DNA of 64,000 bases from Nissolia schottii (GCA_003254905.1 QANU01011877.1:75613-139612), one strand, 5' to 3'; counted from the stretch's first letter, positions 45,901-59,894 are shown. The notes: generated by a model not told the origin, from the letters alone. Made by a program: numbers and translations.

Positions 45901-48900
45901 TTAAGAAGCTGTGGCAGCTGATAACTTCTCCAACTTTTCCTTTTCAATCTCAGCTCTTCTCTGCTCAGCATGTTGGGCAACACCATTGGCAAGAGCTTGA
46001 TAATTGAACTCAAGTGCGCGGGTTAGGTTCTCAAACCTCGATGGGTCTGATGATTGTATAACTGCAAGCAAAATTATTTGGAAGATTGTCAGACAACAGC
46101 AACAATGATGATAACGGCAGTGTTGAACCTCGCATTTTTTAACTTACTTTTGATTGAATCCACGAAGAAAACAAAAGGATCCACCTCATCAATTGGGGAC
46201 TGCAACTCTTCATCATCACTGTAGTCATCATCTGAATCATCATCATCCTCATCATTGGGCCTGAATGACCTAGCCTATGGGCAAGAGACACAAAGGAAAT
46301 AAATGAAGACCAAAAAAACCAACAAACCATGAACAGAGAATATATAAAATGTGATAAAAAATAAACAACTTTTTGAAGGAGGGAAATACAAAGATCTTTG
46401 GTTTTTCAAAATATAATTTTGAATCAATCAGACCATAGTTCTGAAAAATATACTGGATCAGCCAGCAAAACTGGAATGTCCCATATTAAGGCTCATACAT
46501 AATGACTATTAAGATTCCTTTATTGCTGCGGGATTGTTAAACCAATTATCAAATGCTAGATTCAATTTATATATATGCTTGCATATGCTTTTTACGTACT
46601 CATATCCATACCTGTTCAGCCAACTTTCTAAGAGTGATACTGTCAGCTTCATCCCCATCCTCAGCACCAACTCCCATTTCCTTGTCAGAACCGTTGCCAT
46701 CCTCATCTTCATCATCAGTTTGAAAACCATCCATATCATCATCATCTTCAGCTTCTTCCTCTTTTGCAGCTTCTGCACAATGAGTGCATCAGACTGAAAG
46801 TTAGCACTCACAACTGAAGTTAAACCAATGTTTGCATGACCAAGAAAGACGTAATAAAAAAAAGTCAGCTACACTTCATGAATATGTGATTGTGTCATCG
46901 CAAAGTTAAAAAGACAAGGCAACCATACAGACCTGCAACTTGATCCTTGTAGGCAACTAGAAGATCAAGAGTGGCCCGGAACACCCGGCCTAAAGCCTCC
47001 CCTGGCAATTGATCAGCAGGGAGTGCAAGTAAAGATATCAAACCAAGGCAGCAAACTTTCTTGTCATGTTCCCTGCATGAACGTATTGTTAGTTTACCAG
47101 AAGACCTGAAAACTGCCACAGAACTAGCTCCTATTGCTGGTTTGAACCACAGTTTGGAGACGAGAAATAGTGCATGAAAAAGGGGTATTAAAGGGATTAG
47201 AAAGGAACAGACCTTTTAAAGTTAGCACGCACGCCACTCTTCTTGACTTGTTGCAGCAAATGAAACCAAAGAGTGAAGATTTCTGATGCGACACCTAACT
47301 TTTGCAATATGCTGAGGGTCAGTGCTGCGTTGTAGTAAAGAGCATCTGCAATCTGAAAAAATCATCTATAAGACTGAATTCAAGACAACTAATCTCACAT
47401 AAGGTTGGCAAACTTTATAATGGATCAACTGAACTTGTGGTCAATCAAAAAAGGCTTTAGAAAAAAACAAAAGAAACCTAGATATTGTAGCACTCAAGGA
47501 ATTGCAAACCATACGGACTAGAAGAACCAAGGCTTTGAATAGTACACCATTAGTACAAAACATCACCTATCCAATTTTGTATGAGCCATCTAAGATGGAA
47601 CCAGGAAGTTCAATACCAAAATTAAGGAAGTCCACACTAAAACTATTCTGCGAAGCTTAGTTAATAAAGCTCAAGATCACAAGGGTTTTAAACGGACAGT
47701 GAAAATGGAGCTAAAACAAGTGCAGCTACTGTACTTGTCAAAAACAATATAATCAAGGAAGCATCAGGGGCCAATTTCATGGGAATTCCATTCATTTATG
47801 TAATTATTAGATTACAACAAGTCAACAACGCCTTACCACTTGTATGAGAAGACATTTCAAATAAGATTTTTCAGTTCGGCGCAAGCGTTCAACTGTGATT
47901 CTGAGATATGGCTCAACCCAATGATCCACCTGTCCTCTGCAGTTCTGGAAGACAACTTCAATAAGCTTTGGAGCTGGCACAATATCGTTGTCCTCCATAT
48001 TTTTATCTGCCATGACCTACAACACGAAAGAGAGACATCCGTGTCAACAGAGAAATGAGAACAATCATTTTCAATCACCAATCTCCAACCTAACAGGTAA
48101 TGACTCAAGCCATAATGGAAAAGCAACTCACAGACGAGATCATATTCCACAAACTCTGTTGATAGTCAGGTTCTTTGCAAGCAAGGAAATGAGCAGTTCC
48201 TCTTGAAACATAGTTGTCCAGAGGAACCAAAATATCTACAAAAGTTTAAAGGAAACAAATAAACATATACCAACATGAAAAGTTACAAATAATGATGAAA
48301 AATCTCTAACCAATTTGAGATATACAAACAAAAATGCAAGGATGCTAGGCAAACCATCCATGAACATGTCATTTTTTTTTCCTTTTTCTTTGAGCCACTA
48401 CTACCAAGGTTTAGAGAAATGAAATATATTGGGTATCATTTTGGGGTCATGTTAGGCTCACCCACTTCTGATGTGGCATCAAAGACTACCCTATGCTTCA
48501 TATTTGACTACCTACAAATGTCGAATCTGCAGGGAGGGTTACCACCTAAAGGAAAGGAGGGTCATAGATTATACATGTAGAACTAGCAAACAGAAGTGCT
48601 ACAAAGGGGAAATTATATAAAACTGTACATCTGGCCAAGCTTAGTAAATGCCCATGATTTAATATATTATCTGGAGTTGAAAGACAGAACTCATCTCATT
48701 TGACCAGAAAACTGCCCACGTAATAAACCTAGTGAGTTTCTTTATTATGTTTCTAAGCTGATCATAAATGTGTGTGTCTTCAAGTAAAGCTTGAGACACC
48801 CACTATCTCTACCTTTGATATCGGGAAAGAAATGGCTCATCCACAAATTATCTAAATTATACACAAGGACATGAGTAAAGCACCATACTTGGAAAAAAGT

Positions 48901-51900
48901 CAATCGCCCAATCTCCAAGTGCTTCCATCATCAATGGCCAAAGACTCCACATATCCAGTGATATTGTTGGGGAGAAAAAAGTCATGTATGATACAATCTC
49001 CAAAACTTCTTCAAAAACCTCTGTAGGAAAGCACAGAATATAACAGAAATAAGATAGAGAATTCAAGTGAAATTATAATCTACAGACTATAGTCTTCATA
49101 TACAATCTAACAATACAAAAACCTGTTTAAAATCCAGGTAGTAGGTGCAAGTTAAACAAGCTTAACCTGTTTACAGCAACACATTATTTTACACAAATTG
49201 AAGGTTACTACAGATATACTAAGGCTAAAAGGATAACCACTTAACAAGTGTCCTAAATTCTTCTTGCAAACAAGAACAGCATACACCCACCCAATAGTGA
49301 AAGGGAAACATAGCATAAATTCAGTTTCACAAATTAGGCATAAACCTTGAATCAGTTCCCTGACAAGTTCAATAACAGTTTTAGTTCTCAAAACCTAAAC
49401 CTCAAATTTTAAACAGGTAAGCAGAATTTAGAGGGGCAAAGAGCTAACAACTACCTTTTGAAAGTAAAACATTACGAAGATAAGAAAATTATAACAAATA
49501 AGAGGGCAGCAAGCACCCTTTTTTTTGGATAAAAGAAGAATTTCATTGAGAATAAGAGAATTACAAAAGATAGGAGGACAAGAGATCCTCATCAAATGAA
49601 CAAGAACAAAACAAGAAAAAATTAACAATGAAGAGAAGTTTTCCAATCTCACAACATATCTGAGAGGGAAAAGATTGGGGGAGCAAGTACCTTGACCATC
49701 AGTTGTTAACATTCTACGCATTATGGGAAGCAAAGTTGGCTCAATCTGAACAAAAAGGTGAGGAAGCCTGCTCACTGATTCAAGGATTGTGCTAATAGCA
49801 CGTAAACAACCTACTGCAGCCAGAGCACCCGGATCATCAGCTTCATCATCAGCTTCTGCAGTGTTCATACACCTCCAAAATGCGGCTGCCTGTTAAAAAA
49901 AACAGTAAAATTGTTATTCTGCAGAAAAGTCCTAGCTCTCTAAACCAAGCACAATTTTCTTGCGGTTACAAATGGAACAAACAATTACCAAATTTTGGCA
50001 CAGCCCAAGTGCATAAGGTGCCATCTCTTCTCCAAACTTGTCCACAATAGTCTCCAAAGTAAATACAAGGTCCTCATTCTCAACCTCATTCATAAGTTTG
50101 AAAAACTCTGCAAATAATTTTGTTTATTTCAGCTTGTTAAGAAAGTCAAATAATGGTCTGAAACAAAGATAAAATTTTAATACACATACCGTCAAGGAGT
50201 TGAGGAAGAATAGGACGGATTTCGTTCAAATCTGCATCAAAACAAGGGGAAAAAAATATATGCATAAACAACAATACAACATCAACCATATAAAAGCAAA
50301 TATTTACTCAAATTATAATTACACAAATTGAAACAAAAAAAAATAAAATTAAATAGCACCTTTGCAAGCTTCAATGAAAGAACGCAAAGCAAATACAGAA
50401 TCAACACGAACAGGAAGTTCAGGATCTTGCATTCGGGATACAACACACTGCAGTGCCTTCAGGAAATTGTTCTGATCTGAGAAGTTAATATGGGCATACT
50501 GTCCTGCAACCCATGCCGCCTGTTTTTCACAGGAAAATATAAGTATAGCTTAAACTTTTTCAACATGCAGAAATGCAAATACCATTATCATAACCATTGA
50601 TTCAAATTCAATTTAGCCAACATATAGTCAAATCAAAAAATGAAAGTGCAAACTAACGCCTTATTTAATTAGAGTGAATTGGAGCAATCACCAAACTTGC
50701 AGAGGATTGCAAGGAGAGCCACGCGAAGAAAGATGAATATTTCGGGTTCAACATACACAGCAGCCAATATATTCTTATATTTGCATTATCTTCAGCTCAA
50801 TTTCATTTCTTTATACCAAACCCTATAAATGAAGAGCAATCTCATTCATTCCGTAATTTTCCAATCCGGACCGACAAGTTTCCTGTTTTCCATTTTTTTC
50901 CATTTTAAAAACATTCTTATTGCTCCAAAAAGAAGGAGAAAAGGAAAGAAAGAGGATTTAGCCAACATGTGGATAGATGCATGTAAAAACCAGTATAGGA
51001 GCGCATACCTTAGCCCTAAGGTGGCCAACAGGACTGTTGAACTCAGGAAAGACATGTTGCACTAACATACGCTCAAGTTCGGATTTGTACGGCTCAGTCT
51101 GCTTCAATTTGTCACAAAGTGCCCCAATAGCAAGAAGAGCACCATCTTTCTGTCTATAGGGCTTAAATTCCACAGAAGCTTCGTCATACCTAGTACCACA
51201 ATAACTTAATATTGCAACCAATTATAAATCATTCATTCTTAACAGTAAGCAAGATATTTACCTTTTGAAAATTTCAACTATGAACTGAATAAACTTTTGA
51301 AGATTTTCTTTCCCGCGTTTACGTACCAACTCACTCACAAAATCCATGGAAGCAGTCCTAGGACTATACAAATCTTCAATAATGTCTGTAACAGAATATG
51401 AAGCTCTAATCAATCCCAGAGCAATTTGTTGAAAGATTGTTTATACATTTACACAACAATAATACTTACCATAGCCTTTTCTGACATATTCATGTGGATC
51501 TTCATCCCAAAGCCTTTGATCATTGTCATTAAAGCACATAAGGGGGAAGACTATCTCAAAAAGGAGGACATCAAGCCGAGGTTGTAGCAGAGTATACATG
51601 CTATTTCTTGAAATACTGCATATGTTAAAAAAACATTAGAGAATAAATTCCACAACTAACGTGGCAACTAATCAGTTAAAAACAAACGGATTCAACATAA
51701 CTCATTATATAGACTTAACTATGCCCCAAGTATCCGGACAACAGAAACTTATTACAGGGTCTGTTTGGAAATTTACAAATGAATAGATAATACCGAAAAG
51801 ATACAGCAGATTAGTGCCTAGAAAACCAGGAAAATGCCCAAATTCGTTTCTATTTGTCCTAAAAGTCTGTTGAGAATACCATGTAGCTTCGAAAGCTACC

Positions 51901-54900
51901 TAAAAGTTAAGGGACCCAGTGAGCTTAACAAACTCAACATTAGCATAACTAAATATGGAGTCCACATAAATCGTAATTATTACCACAAATAGACCTGTAT
52001 TTAATGAAAGGAAATTATGTATTTCAATTATATGAATCCACACTGCAATTAAGTTAATGTAAAATCAGAAAATCACCTGTTGCTTAGATATTGAAGAATT
52101 AGGTTTATAACTCTGTCGGGTAAATAGCCACCAACACGAATGACATTTAACAGATTTAAGTGGCACTCCAAAATCTTCCCTGCATAATGCTTCTGAAACA
52201 TTTGAGCAAAGGCTCTATTTTCAGGGTTTTGCAGCTTCAAGTCTCCAAAACTGTAACAAGATAATTAAGAACCCACAGAAATTATAATCAATCACTCATG
52301 CAGCAGCATTGCTCACATTCATCAATTGAAACTCCACACATAAAACATACCGAGTATAGAGCCTATTTAGAATGTGAACTGTCCATTTCTTGACTTTCCA
52401 CCAACCCCACGATTTTCTAAGCTCAGGATCAACAGGCTGACCTTCCAAGGGGACAGGCCTCTCCAATACATTTAAAAATAGCATCATCCAAGCATTGAAG
52501 ATATTTTGATCAAACAACAGCTTTGGGATCTCCAACTGAGCAAATAAAAAATTATCCACGAATTGAACAAGTCAATCATATAAATTTGCATTGAGAAAAG
52601 CACCAAAATACGTGAGGCAACTGACAATGCTATCTCAATTGCAAGAGAGGTTCTATTTTTTTTTTCTTTTCATTTTTTCCCTAGTAATATCAAGGTTCAA
52701 CCAAAAATGTAAGATTGTTGTGAAGACTATTAAAACACAGTAATACACAGACATCAATCAATACTTGAACACTGATCATAAAGTTGGAAATTTTTTTGGG
52801 TTCATGCCATAAAATTAGCTTTATAATTGACATGAAAAGGAATTTTCACTGCTACACAATCTACACTATGAAGATCATGTTACTGAAGAAATATAAGCAT
52901 CCCAAGATAACTTTATATTCTTTGTTTATAGAGAATTGATATGGGGGGCCAAAAGGAAAATCAACCAAAATATAGAAGATAAAGCGGTACATCCTCCTTC
53001 AGTAAAAAGGGAACACATGCTGCCTAGTAATAAACAAATCACAGATTTTACAGAATGACAGTACATAAATGCAAAATGCACCTTCAGCATGCTTTGATCT
53101 ACATTTATATCCATGCAGTAAACTCTTCATTTATGAAATACATGAGAAAAAACTTACATATATGGAGGACCAGAATATTTTGCAGATAAGCTTTATTAAA
53201 TCTGCTACTTCAAGTGATGGATTAGTAATCTGGACAAGCCCATTAAATATGTTGAGAAGGTGAGGAAATGTCTCATCAACAATGCGAGAAACCGGTGTCC
53301 TCTCCTCATCTGACTTGAACCTGATAAAACAAATAGCACAGTCATATTCATAGATATTGAATTATTTAAAAAACAAATAAATAAAGTAACAAACAATTAA
53401 AGCCAACAGAGATTACTGCAGTCCAGAAAGAAAAGAGCCATGTCTAGCAGCTACTAAGAAAAGAACACCAAAAGACAGTACTCTAATGGACTCCAATTTA
53501 TAAGCCAAACTATAAACAAGAAGATGACGTAATACAGGGTATGGGCAAGAACAACATTCCAGCCCAATTTCTTTCAGTTAAAGTAAGATATATAGATGCA
53601 AACTTACTCATATTTTCTAGCAAGAATCCGCAATACAAATAAAGCACCATAGACTTGTTGTTGATCTTGTAGGCTTTGCTTCACCCAATCAAGAAGATGA
53701 GGCCACTGTTCAGGATAATCAGAATGTATAACGGTTTTCAGGCATTCACCAAGTTGTAACCTACAAACACAACATGTGAGCAAGAAACACAAGTATAATG
53801 GAAGCAAACAAACTACTGTTAATAAGGAGAATTAATCTACCACAAAATTGAGACCCATTCTCCCACTACGATGAAGAGATTCAAGAAGTTAACTAGCAAA
53901 ATGCTCCAAAATAGCAAACATGTTGATACCAAACAAATGAGGCCTACGGCTCAAAAATTGTACCTCAGCAAAGGAGGAACTTGAGTTACAAACACCAGAA
54001 TGTGATCCCTCACCACATCTTTATCACTCTGCAATATCTTCTGCGGGGCATCTGATTCAAGCCAAAAAGAAGAGTACCATCAGTAAAACAGACAAGGGAT
54101 TCACTATCTAATTCCCACCAATGACAAAAACGCATACCAGAATCAAGAGGAGACCAATTCTTTGCAATGAAGTTCTTGAAATGAATACTAGCAACTTGTC
54201 GCACACCCATGTCACAGTTGTTGTCTACAATGATTTGCAACAGCCTCACCAGATGCTGTGGAGCATACTGGAACTGTAGAACACACATACAACTTAGATA
54301 AATTATCAAACTCAAAGCCCTATTACATTCAAAATTAGCACCAGTACCACAAAATTCTCGAGCTATATTGAGTAAAATACTAAAATCTACACCAACGCTT
54401 ACAAGGAAGTGTTCATGGTCAAACGGGTCATAAAAAGCAACAGAATCGAGTCACACCATGCACCGCACCGAAATTCACAAGCTAGATTGTATGAAAACGG
54501 TCACCAATACCCAACAGACAACAAAATTGACACGCTTTCAAAGCCTACCTAGTAGGCAAACATCAACAATCACATACTCGAAGCAGAACAAGCAACGACC
54601 GATCACAGTTCATCAAACTAAAACACTATTACATTCAATCAACACCTAAAGTTCACAAGCTTATTGCTATAAATGGACACCGATATCAACAGACAACAAT
54701 TCACCCGCTTCCAAAGTCTCCGGTACTTCGCAAAACACTTGAGCATAAACAACAGCAGCATCAACAAACACAGAACCGATTCAAAAACAATCGAAAAAAC
54801 CGATCAAAATTCTGATCAGTATCTGAATTCTTTCATTTTTTTTCCAGAAATTAAAAAAGACTCGCACCTGATTCAAGCTCTGCTCAGCTGCTTTCCGTTC

Positions 54901-54957
54901 ATCGGGATTCGGACTGAGAGCAGCTTGGAGTATAACCGCGAGACTCTGAAGATCCAT
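45901..54957 (-). CDS. SAD2: Importin-beta family nuclear transport receptor (importin-7/8, SAD2-like)
   Basis: I traced 22 exons in phase, giving 1034 residues: 54957-54868, 54273-54138, 54051-53964, 53760-53608, 53320-53158, 52535-52351, 52250-52077, 51615-51470, 51385-51262, 51189-51009, 50519-50360, 50231-50190, 50107-49989, 49889-49691, 49020-48889, 48235-48132, 48016-47837, 47352-47213, 47072-46933, 46772-46612, 46274-46148 and 46061-45901. The N-terminus ([19 protein letters not shown], then [17 protein letters not shown]) is the Ran-binding importin-beta N-terminal domain, followed by HEAT-like helical repeats. Acidic stretches typical of importin-7/8 occur near residues 890-915 ([12 protein letters not shown]) and 946-962 ([17 protein letters not shown]). 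Arabidopsis SAD2 (about 1040 aa) imports transcription factors such as MYB4 and affects ABA response, trichomes and small-RNA function; transfer of those roles is inference. The start follows from the conserved first exon. Confidence 0.95.
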
Positions 54958-55180
54958 TTCACCAGCTCGATCAAAAAAGGAGGAAAATAAAAATCCTCTC
55001 CGATCGAGAATTGACGAACCGATGAGGAATCTAAACCCTAGGAGGTGCGTTCTCTAGGGTTTAGAGAGTGCTCTCTCTCTAGGTATCAGCTTTTCGAATA
55101 GAGAGAGAGAGAGGGAGAGAGGGCGAAGAAGATGAAGAAGAAGTGGGAGGCTATTTAAACTACTAGGGTTTACGCTTTAC
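54958..55180 (-). promoter_or_regulatory. 5' leader and core promoter region of the importin gene, with GA/CT repeats
   Basis: On the plus strand a CT run (55070-55081) and a GA run (about 55098-55125) lie upstream of the start codon, and GA/CT repeats are common in plant leaders. A TTTAAATA stretch (minus strand, near 55152-55160) could serve as a TATA element, about 200 bases before the ATG. Positional inference only. Confidence 0.4.
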
Positions 55181-55644
55181 GGGTTTTTAACCATCTTCGA
55201 TCGATTCTTCGTAGTTTTCATTGCGACAAAAAACTGTAGCAATTATACTCTTCTTTTTGTCTAGCTGGACATTTTTTGGGCTATGTTTGGTTTGGGTGAT
55301 TACGTTAACGCGGTACGGGAATGGGGTTGTCCTTGGGAAGTTGCGAAACGACGTCGGGTAGAGAGTTAGTGAGGGAGCTAAGGTGTAGTTTCCGCTGTGT
55401 TTGTTTGTTCAGATTTTAGGGTTTTGTTTGTTTGGAGATTGGACTTGTCCTCCTTGGGAACACGGAGGAAAGTGCTGCTTTTTGGGTTTGGCTGCCAACT
55501 TCACCTAATTTTTGAACTAGAAATGTAATTTGTACAAGTTAAGTAAATTTTTGGAAAATCAATAATTACATTTATAAAAGTGTAGGATGTATTATATTAA
55601 AGGAGAAAAAGTGAGAAAAAATAAAAGAAAAAATTAGTATTAAA

Positions 55645-56519
55645 GATCATTAAGAAAGATTAATTAAGAAAAGTAATTAATTACATTTAAATTATTAAAA
55701 AATATATTACACTTTTATTTAGTGAAAATGACTAAGTAATAGTTAGCAATAGACAATAATACTTTATCACTATTTTAAAAAAAAATTCTAGTGCTTCTAC
55801 CCTCTCTACCACTTATGCTCAACATATGACTCTCGAACCCTCACTCTTGTCGTCGCGCCTTAATTACGTTGTCATTTTTCATCAATCTCAATTTTCACAT
55901 ATAACATATTTTTGCCTTTTCAGTTTATAATAATGTGTTTTTATCTTTTCACTTTGAACTTTGTTAATCTTAACCTACATCTCCGCATAATTCATTTTTT
56001 AGAGATTTATTAGACTCTTTCTCTTCTTATTACATTAAAAACTTATTATTTTTTCTAATCTTAATTTAACATTTTCGATTTATTGATAATAGTGAACATA
56101 ATCCATTTCTAAAAGTGATTAATACTCAAAGGAATTAATTCAAAAAATAGAAAAAAGTAATAAATTAAAAAAAAGGAAAAATGAACTGGTAGAGCAATTG
56201 CGAGTGATATAAGAAACCCAAAGTAAAAAATAATTGATAGAATAATCAAGAATGACATAGATGAAATTTGAGATTGACGAAGAACAACAGTGTGATTAAG
56301 GCACAGTAGGGTGAGGGTTTGAAAGTAAGAACATAGAATCAATTTAAAAAAAAAAAAACTAAAAGATAGTCAAATGACATTATTGTCCACTACTAATAGG
56401 TTTTTGTTATTATCTCTAAATAAGAGTGTAATGAGTCTTTCGTAATGATTTAAATGTAATTGTTTTTTATTAATTATTTCTTCTTTACCATTCTTAGTAC
56501 TAGTTTTCTTAATGATTAA
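55645..56519. mobile_element. Foldback/TIR-type element with imperfect inverted arms of about 115-140 bases
   Basis: The left arm (55645-55760) and right arm (56380-56519) are imperfect reverse complements: both contain taattacatttaaat, ttacac.cttatttag and agacaataat/ggacaataat when read inward. The interior (about 620 bases) has no transposase frame. It is likely a decayed non-autonomous DNA transposon; superfamily not determined. Confidence 0.55.
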
Positions 56520-56670
56520 GATCCTCTACTTTTCAAAATGAAAAGCAGAGGGTAATATTCTTAATCTTACAATTCATTACACATAATATTTATTCCATCT
56601 CATCAATCTCTAATGAATGGTGAGATTGGAAACATTACCCTCGACTTTTCATTTTGAAAAGTAGAGGATC
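56520..56670. mobile_element. MITE-like element, 151 bases, 37-base terminal inverted repeats
   Basis: Starts GATCCTCTACTTTTCAAAAT and ends with its reverse complement (ATTTTGAAAAGTAGAGGATC), with few mismatches over about 37 bases. The spacer is AT-rich. It abuts the right arm of the larger foldback element, so it either inserted at that edge or the two share ends. No clear target-site duplication was recognised. Confidence 0.7.
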
Positions 56671-57029
56671 TTGATCCCCAAAGGAATACATGGTGGACCC
56701 CACTAATAGCCAATAACTTGTATAACTGCATAACCAACGTGTAATGATACAATGTATAATTACACTTGTGAGTGGTTACTACAATTGTATAAGCTAGCAC
56801 CTCTCACAAATTAAACTCAATTTAGTTTGGTGATTTCCTAGCTACCTATAGGATAAATACCCTATAATACATTATTTATTCATTTTTAATAATTTTTACA
56901 ATTAAATTAATCAATTTTTGTTATTAAAGTTCATTCAATTCTCTCTGATCTCTTGCTACTTTTTGTATATCAACTACATCTCAAATTGCAAAAACTGTTT
57001 TATGGTGTCAGTCACACATCAATGTACCC

Positions 57030-57340
57030 CTCATCCTCTTGTGGCAAATTTCAACAAGGGTTCTTTAAGCAGTGAGACTCCATCGCAAGTGCTTGTCTCC
57101 ACTTTCCTTGATGAAGACAATTATCATTCTTGGAGTTGAGCTATGACACTAGCGCTTATTGCGAATAATAAGTTTTAGTTCGTCGACAACTCAGTATCTA
57201 TTCAACTGAATTTTCATTTAACCTATTCAGCATGACTTCGATGTAAAACTTTCTTGATCTCTTCGTTCACATTTATGAGTGTGGTTGTTGGTTGTCTAAA
57301 AATTTAGGTCTTACAAAAATCTCTTCATTCATGGGCTACA
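57030..57340 (+). mobile_element. Ty1/copia gag-region fossil
   Basis: Encodes a recognisable copia gag N-terminal signature (FLDEDNYHSWS followed by MTLALIANNK and a VDNS phrase), the domain preceding the zinc knuckle in plant copia polyproteins. Only this short part is seen; no protease, integrase or reverse transcriptase follows. It is broken and old. Confidence 0.65.
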
Positions 57341-57945
57341 TCTACTGCGCATATTTTTTACTTACTTTGTTTATTTTATTTCGATATATATATATATATA
57401 TGTTATTGATGTAAAAAAATTACATAAATCATTAATCATGTATAATTATTAATCTCTTAAAAAAATTAGAGTATTAACTACGAGTAATGACATGGTAGTA
57501 ATTTACATTGGCCCTTAATTACACGATGTGGTTTAATCCCTACCCATATGAATGATAATGTATTTCCTAATTAATAGTATATCATTTTATGTGAACTCAG
57601 TTATTGCAAAACTTTAGTTACTTACACAAGTCATTAACGATTTAATATAGAGTCGTGATTATTGCTTGCACGCTCAGTGCACACCTGTGGTGTAATAAAT
57701 GCTAAGTCAACAGTCAACGTGCAATAACCACCCACGGCACATGCCAAATCGTCTCTCTCACCTTTCACATTAATAAAAAGGTTGTGTCTCAAACAACAAA
57801 AAGGTTGTGTTTGTTTTCACCAAAGTGTTTCTATATATATAAAGAACGGTTAGGTCTAAGTTTACAAAAAGATTGTGTATAAGTACAATAAAAGGTTGTG
57901 TCTTAAATAACAAAAATATTGTGTTTGTTTTCACCAAATGTTAAG
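57341..57945. other. AT-rich spacer left of the long inverted repeat
   Basis: No gene seen. A short TA run lies at about 57384-57401, and 'aaaaggttgtgt' phrases recur three to four times between 57775 and 57925. Confidence 0.4.
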
Positions 57946-59029
57946 GATTCACAAATTTGATTAATAAAAAGTTTATTGTTATCATACAAAGCATGAAATG
58001 ATAATAAAGTTTTATAATTTATTTATAAAAAAATATCAAAAACAAATAAATTAAATAACATAAAATATTTATTGTATAACGTATTTAAAGCACCACCCCA
58101 ATTTTAACTAAATTTTATCGGGTTGGCATATTTTGTGATCAACCAACCTTTTTAGCAGGCGAGCTCAACAAGCTGGACCCGTTTTGATGGCATTAGACAA
58201 AATGTATAGCTAAAGATATATATAATAATCCTCTTGAAAATAAATCTACGTATGAATAAGAAATATAAACAGGTGCCATTGAGAGAGTTTGCGTAATATA
58301 TTAGAGAAATTTTATGTTTGTCAAATATTTAACAATTGCCGCTAAATACATGTGAGAGAAGTAGGAGGGAAGGAAATGGTGGGATGCAGAGTGGTGGGTG
58401 AAGGTCGGATTTTCTTTTAACATTTTTGTTTTTTAGAATGTGTATAATGTTAGAGTAAAATGTTTATGAGAAAATTGTAATTTAAATTAGTGAGGAGGAT
58501 AAGGGAAAAAATTTGTGCACCACATGGATAGTTAAATTGAGGAATTATTTTTATTGTATTGAATAAATGTATAAATGCATATACTATATATATTAAAGAG
58601 AAATTATTATTGCACACTCAAACATTGCACACTCATTACACATCTAAGTGTGTTGATTCAGCACATCATTAATTACTTCACTATAATCACTCAATGGCGA
58701 CTGTTGTTTATATTTCTTATTCATATGTAGATTTATTTTCAAGAGGATTATTATATATATCTTTAGCTATACATTTTGTCTAATGCCATCAAAATGGGTC
58801 CAGCTTGTTGAGCTAGCCTGCTAAAAAGGTTGGTTGATCACAAAATATGTCGACCTGATAAAATTTAGTTAAAATTGGGGTGGTGCTTTAAATACGTTAT
58901 ACAATAAATATTTTATGTTATTTAATTTATTTATTTTTGATGTTTTTTATAAATAAATTATCAAATTTTATTATCATTTCATGTTTTACATGATAATAAT
59001 AAACTTTTTATTAATCAAATTTGTGAATC
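57946..59029. repeat. Long inverted repeat: arms of about 340 bases, spacer of about 405 bases
   Basis: Left arm 57946 to about 58284 and right arm about 58690-59029 are near-perfect reverse complements with a handful of mismatches and small indels. Outer ends are GATTCACAAATTTG and CAAATTTGTGAATC. The spacer has no open frame of note. This is probably a foldback-type DNA element; if transcribed it would form a long double-stranded RNA. Confidence 0.85.
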
Positions 59030-59205
59030 ATTTGAAATTACGATGCACCTCTATACAAATATTATACTAAAATATATTAATTTATTATATTAAACTATAT
59101 AATTTATTAATATATCATATTATAACCATCATAATCTCAAAATTCAATAAATTTACTTATACAATTTAAAAATTAAATAAGTTAAATAATTTACGCATGA
59201 AGTTA

Positions 59206-59337
59206 TTTGACAAACAGACCGATCCATTCATTTAGCTCCGTGTTACACGTGTGAGCCGAACGAGTTAAATTGGTCTCTATTTTTCCCCTCGCCAACTATT
59301 CATCTCTCTCGGTCGCGTCGCCCTTTCAGCTCGCCAT
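59206..59337 (+). repeat. 132-base direct repeat, copy 1: Helitron-free site at a contig end
   Basis: Matches 59895-60026 with one mismatch (CTCCGTG versus CTACGTG). It ends at the N at 59338. In this copy the block is preceded by ...AGTTA rather than by a Helitron terminus, so it has the form of an unoccupied insertion site (A/T junction). Confidence 0.85.
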
Positions 59338-59338
59338 N

Positions 59339-59894
59339 ATTTAATCAACTTATAAATAAAACTTATTTATATTATGGATTATTAAATGCAGGGAGATCCC
59401 GACACAAGATCTACAAATAGGTAATGTCATCAAGGTTAATTTTTTTTATTGACTGTGATACTTTATCAATAAATGTTGCTAAATATATAGATATGGTTTA
59501 AGAAAATAATATTAATGGTTTTTTTTATTTAATTCATTGCAGGCTTGCGAGTGTGAGAATGCTTAACAATGTTTTGCTACAATGAACATGGCAAGTCATT
59601 TTAGTAGAATATTAGAAACTGCATGAATTGTGGTTAGCTATAACTTTCGTATATATAACTTATATTTATCCATCTGGTATTGTAATAGTAAGTTTGTACA
59701 TTAATACTTCAATATATAAGCTTCATTAGACAATATAATCGTCATTTTAAATATGTTGCGATCTATTCATTGTTGATAACAAATATTTTATTCTACTATT
59801 ATTATGATTATTACCAAGTAGTACAATACACTATATCTTTAACTATTAACTTGTACTGTATACCCGCCACGCATCGCGCGGGTACAGTATCTAG
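59339..59894 (+). mobile_element. Helitron 3' portion ending in hairpin and CTAG
   Basis: The terminus shows the Helitron signature: a 7-bp perfect stem TACCCGC/GCGGGTA (59861-59867 and 59878-59884, 10-nt loop), six bases, then CTAG at 59891-59894, followed by T. The 5' end is missing because the contig begins inside the element at 59339. No helicase frame is seen, so it is a non-autonomous or truncated copy. It sits about 730 bases upstream of the Tic20-like start codon. Confidence 0.8.

Larger units (their letters stand above)
55181..57009. other. Intergenic DNA with nested inverted-repeat elements
   Basis: 55200-55520 is moderately GC promoter-side DNA of the importin gene. It is followed by an AT-rich foldback element (55645-56519) and a small MITE-like element (56520-56670), each listed separately. 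No gene is supported. Confidence 0.5.
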
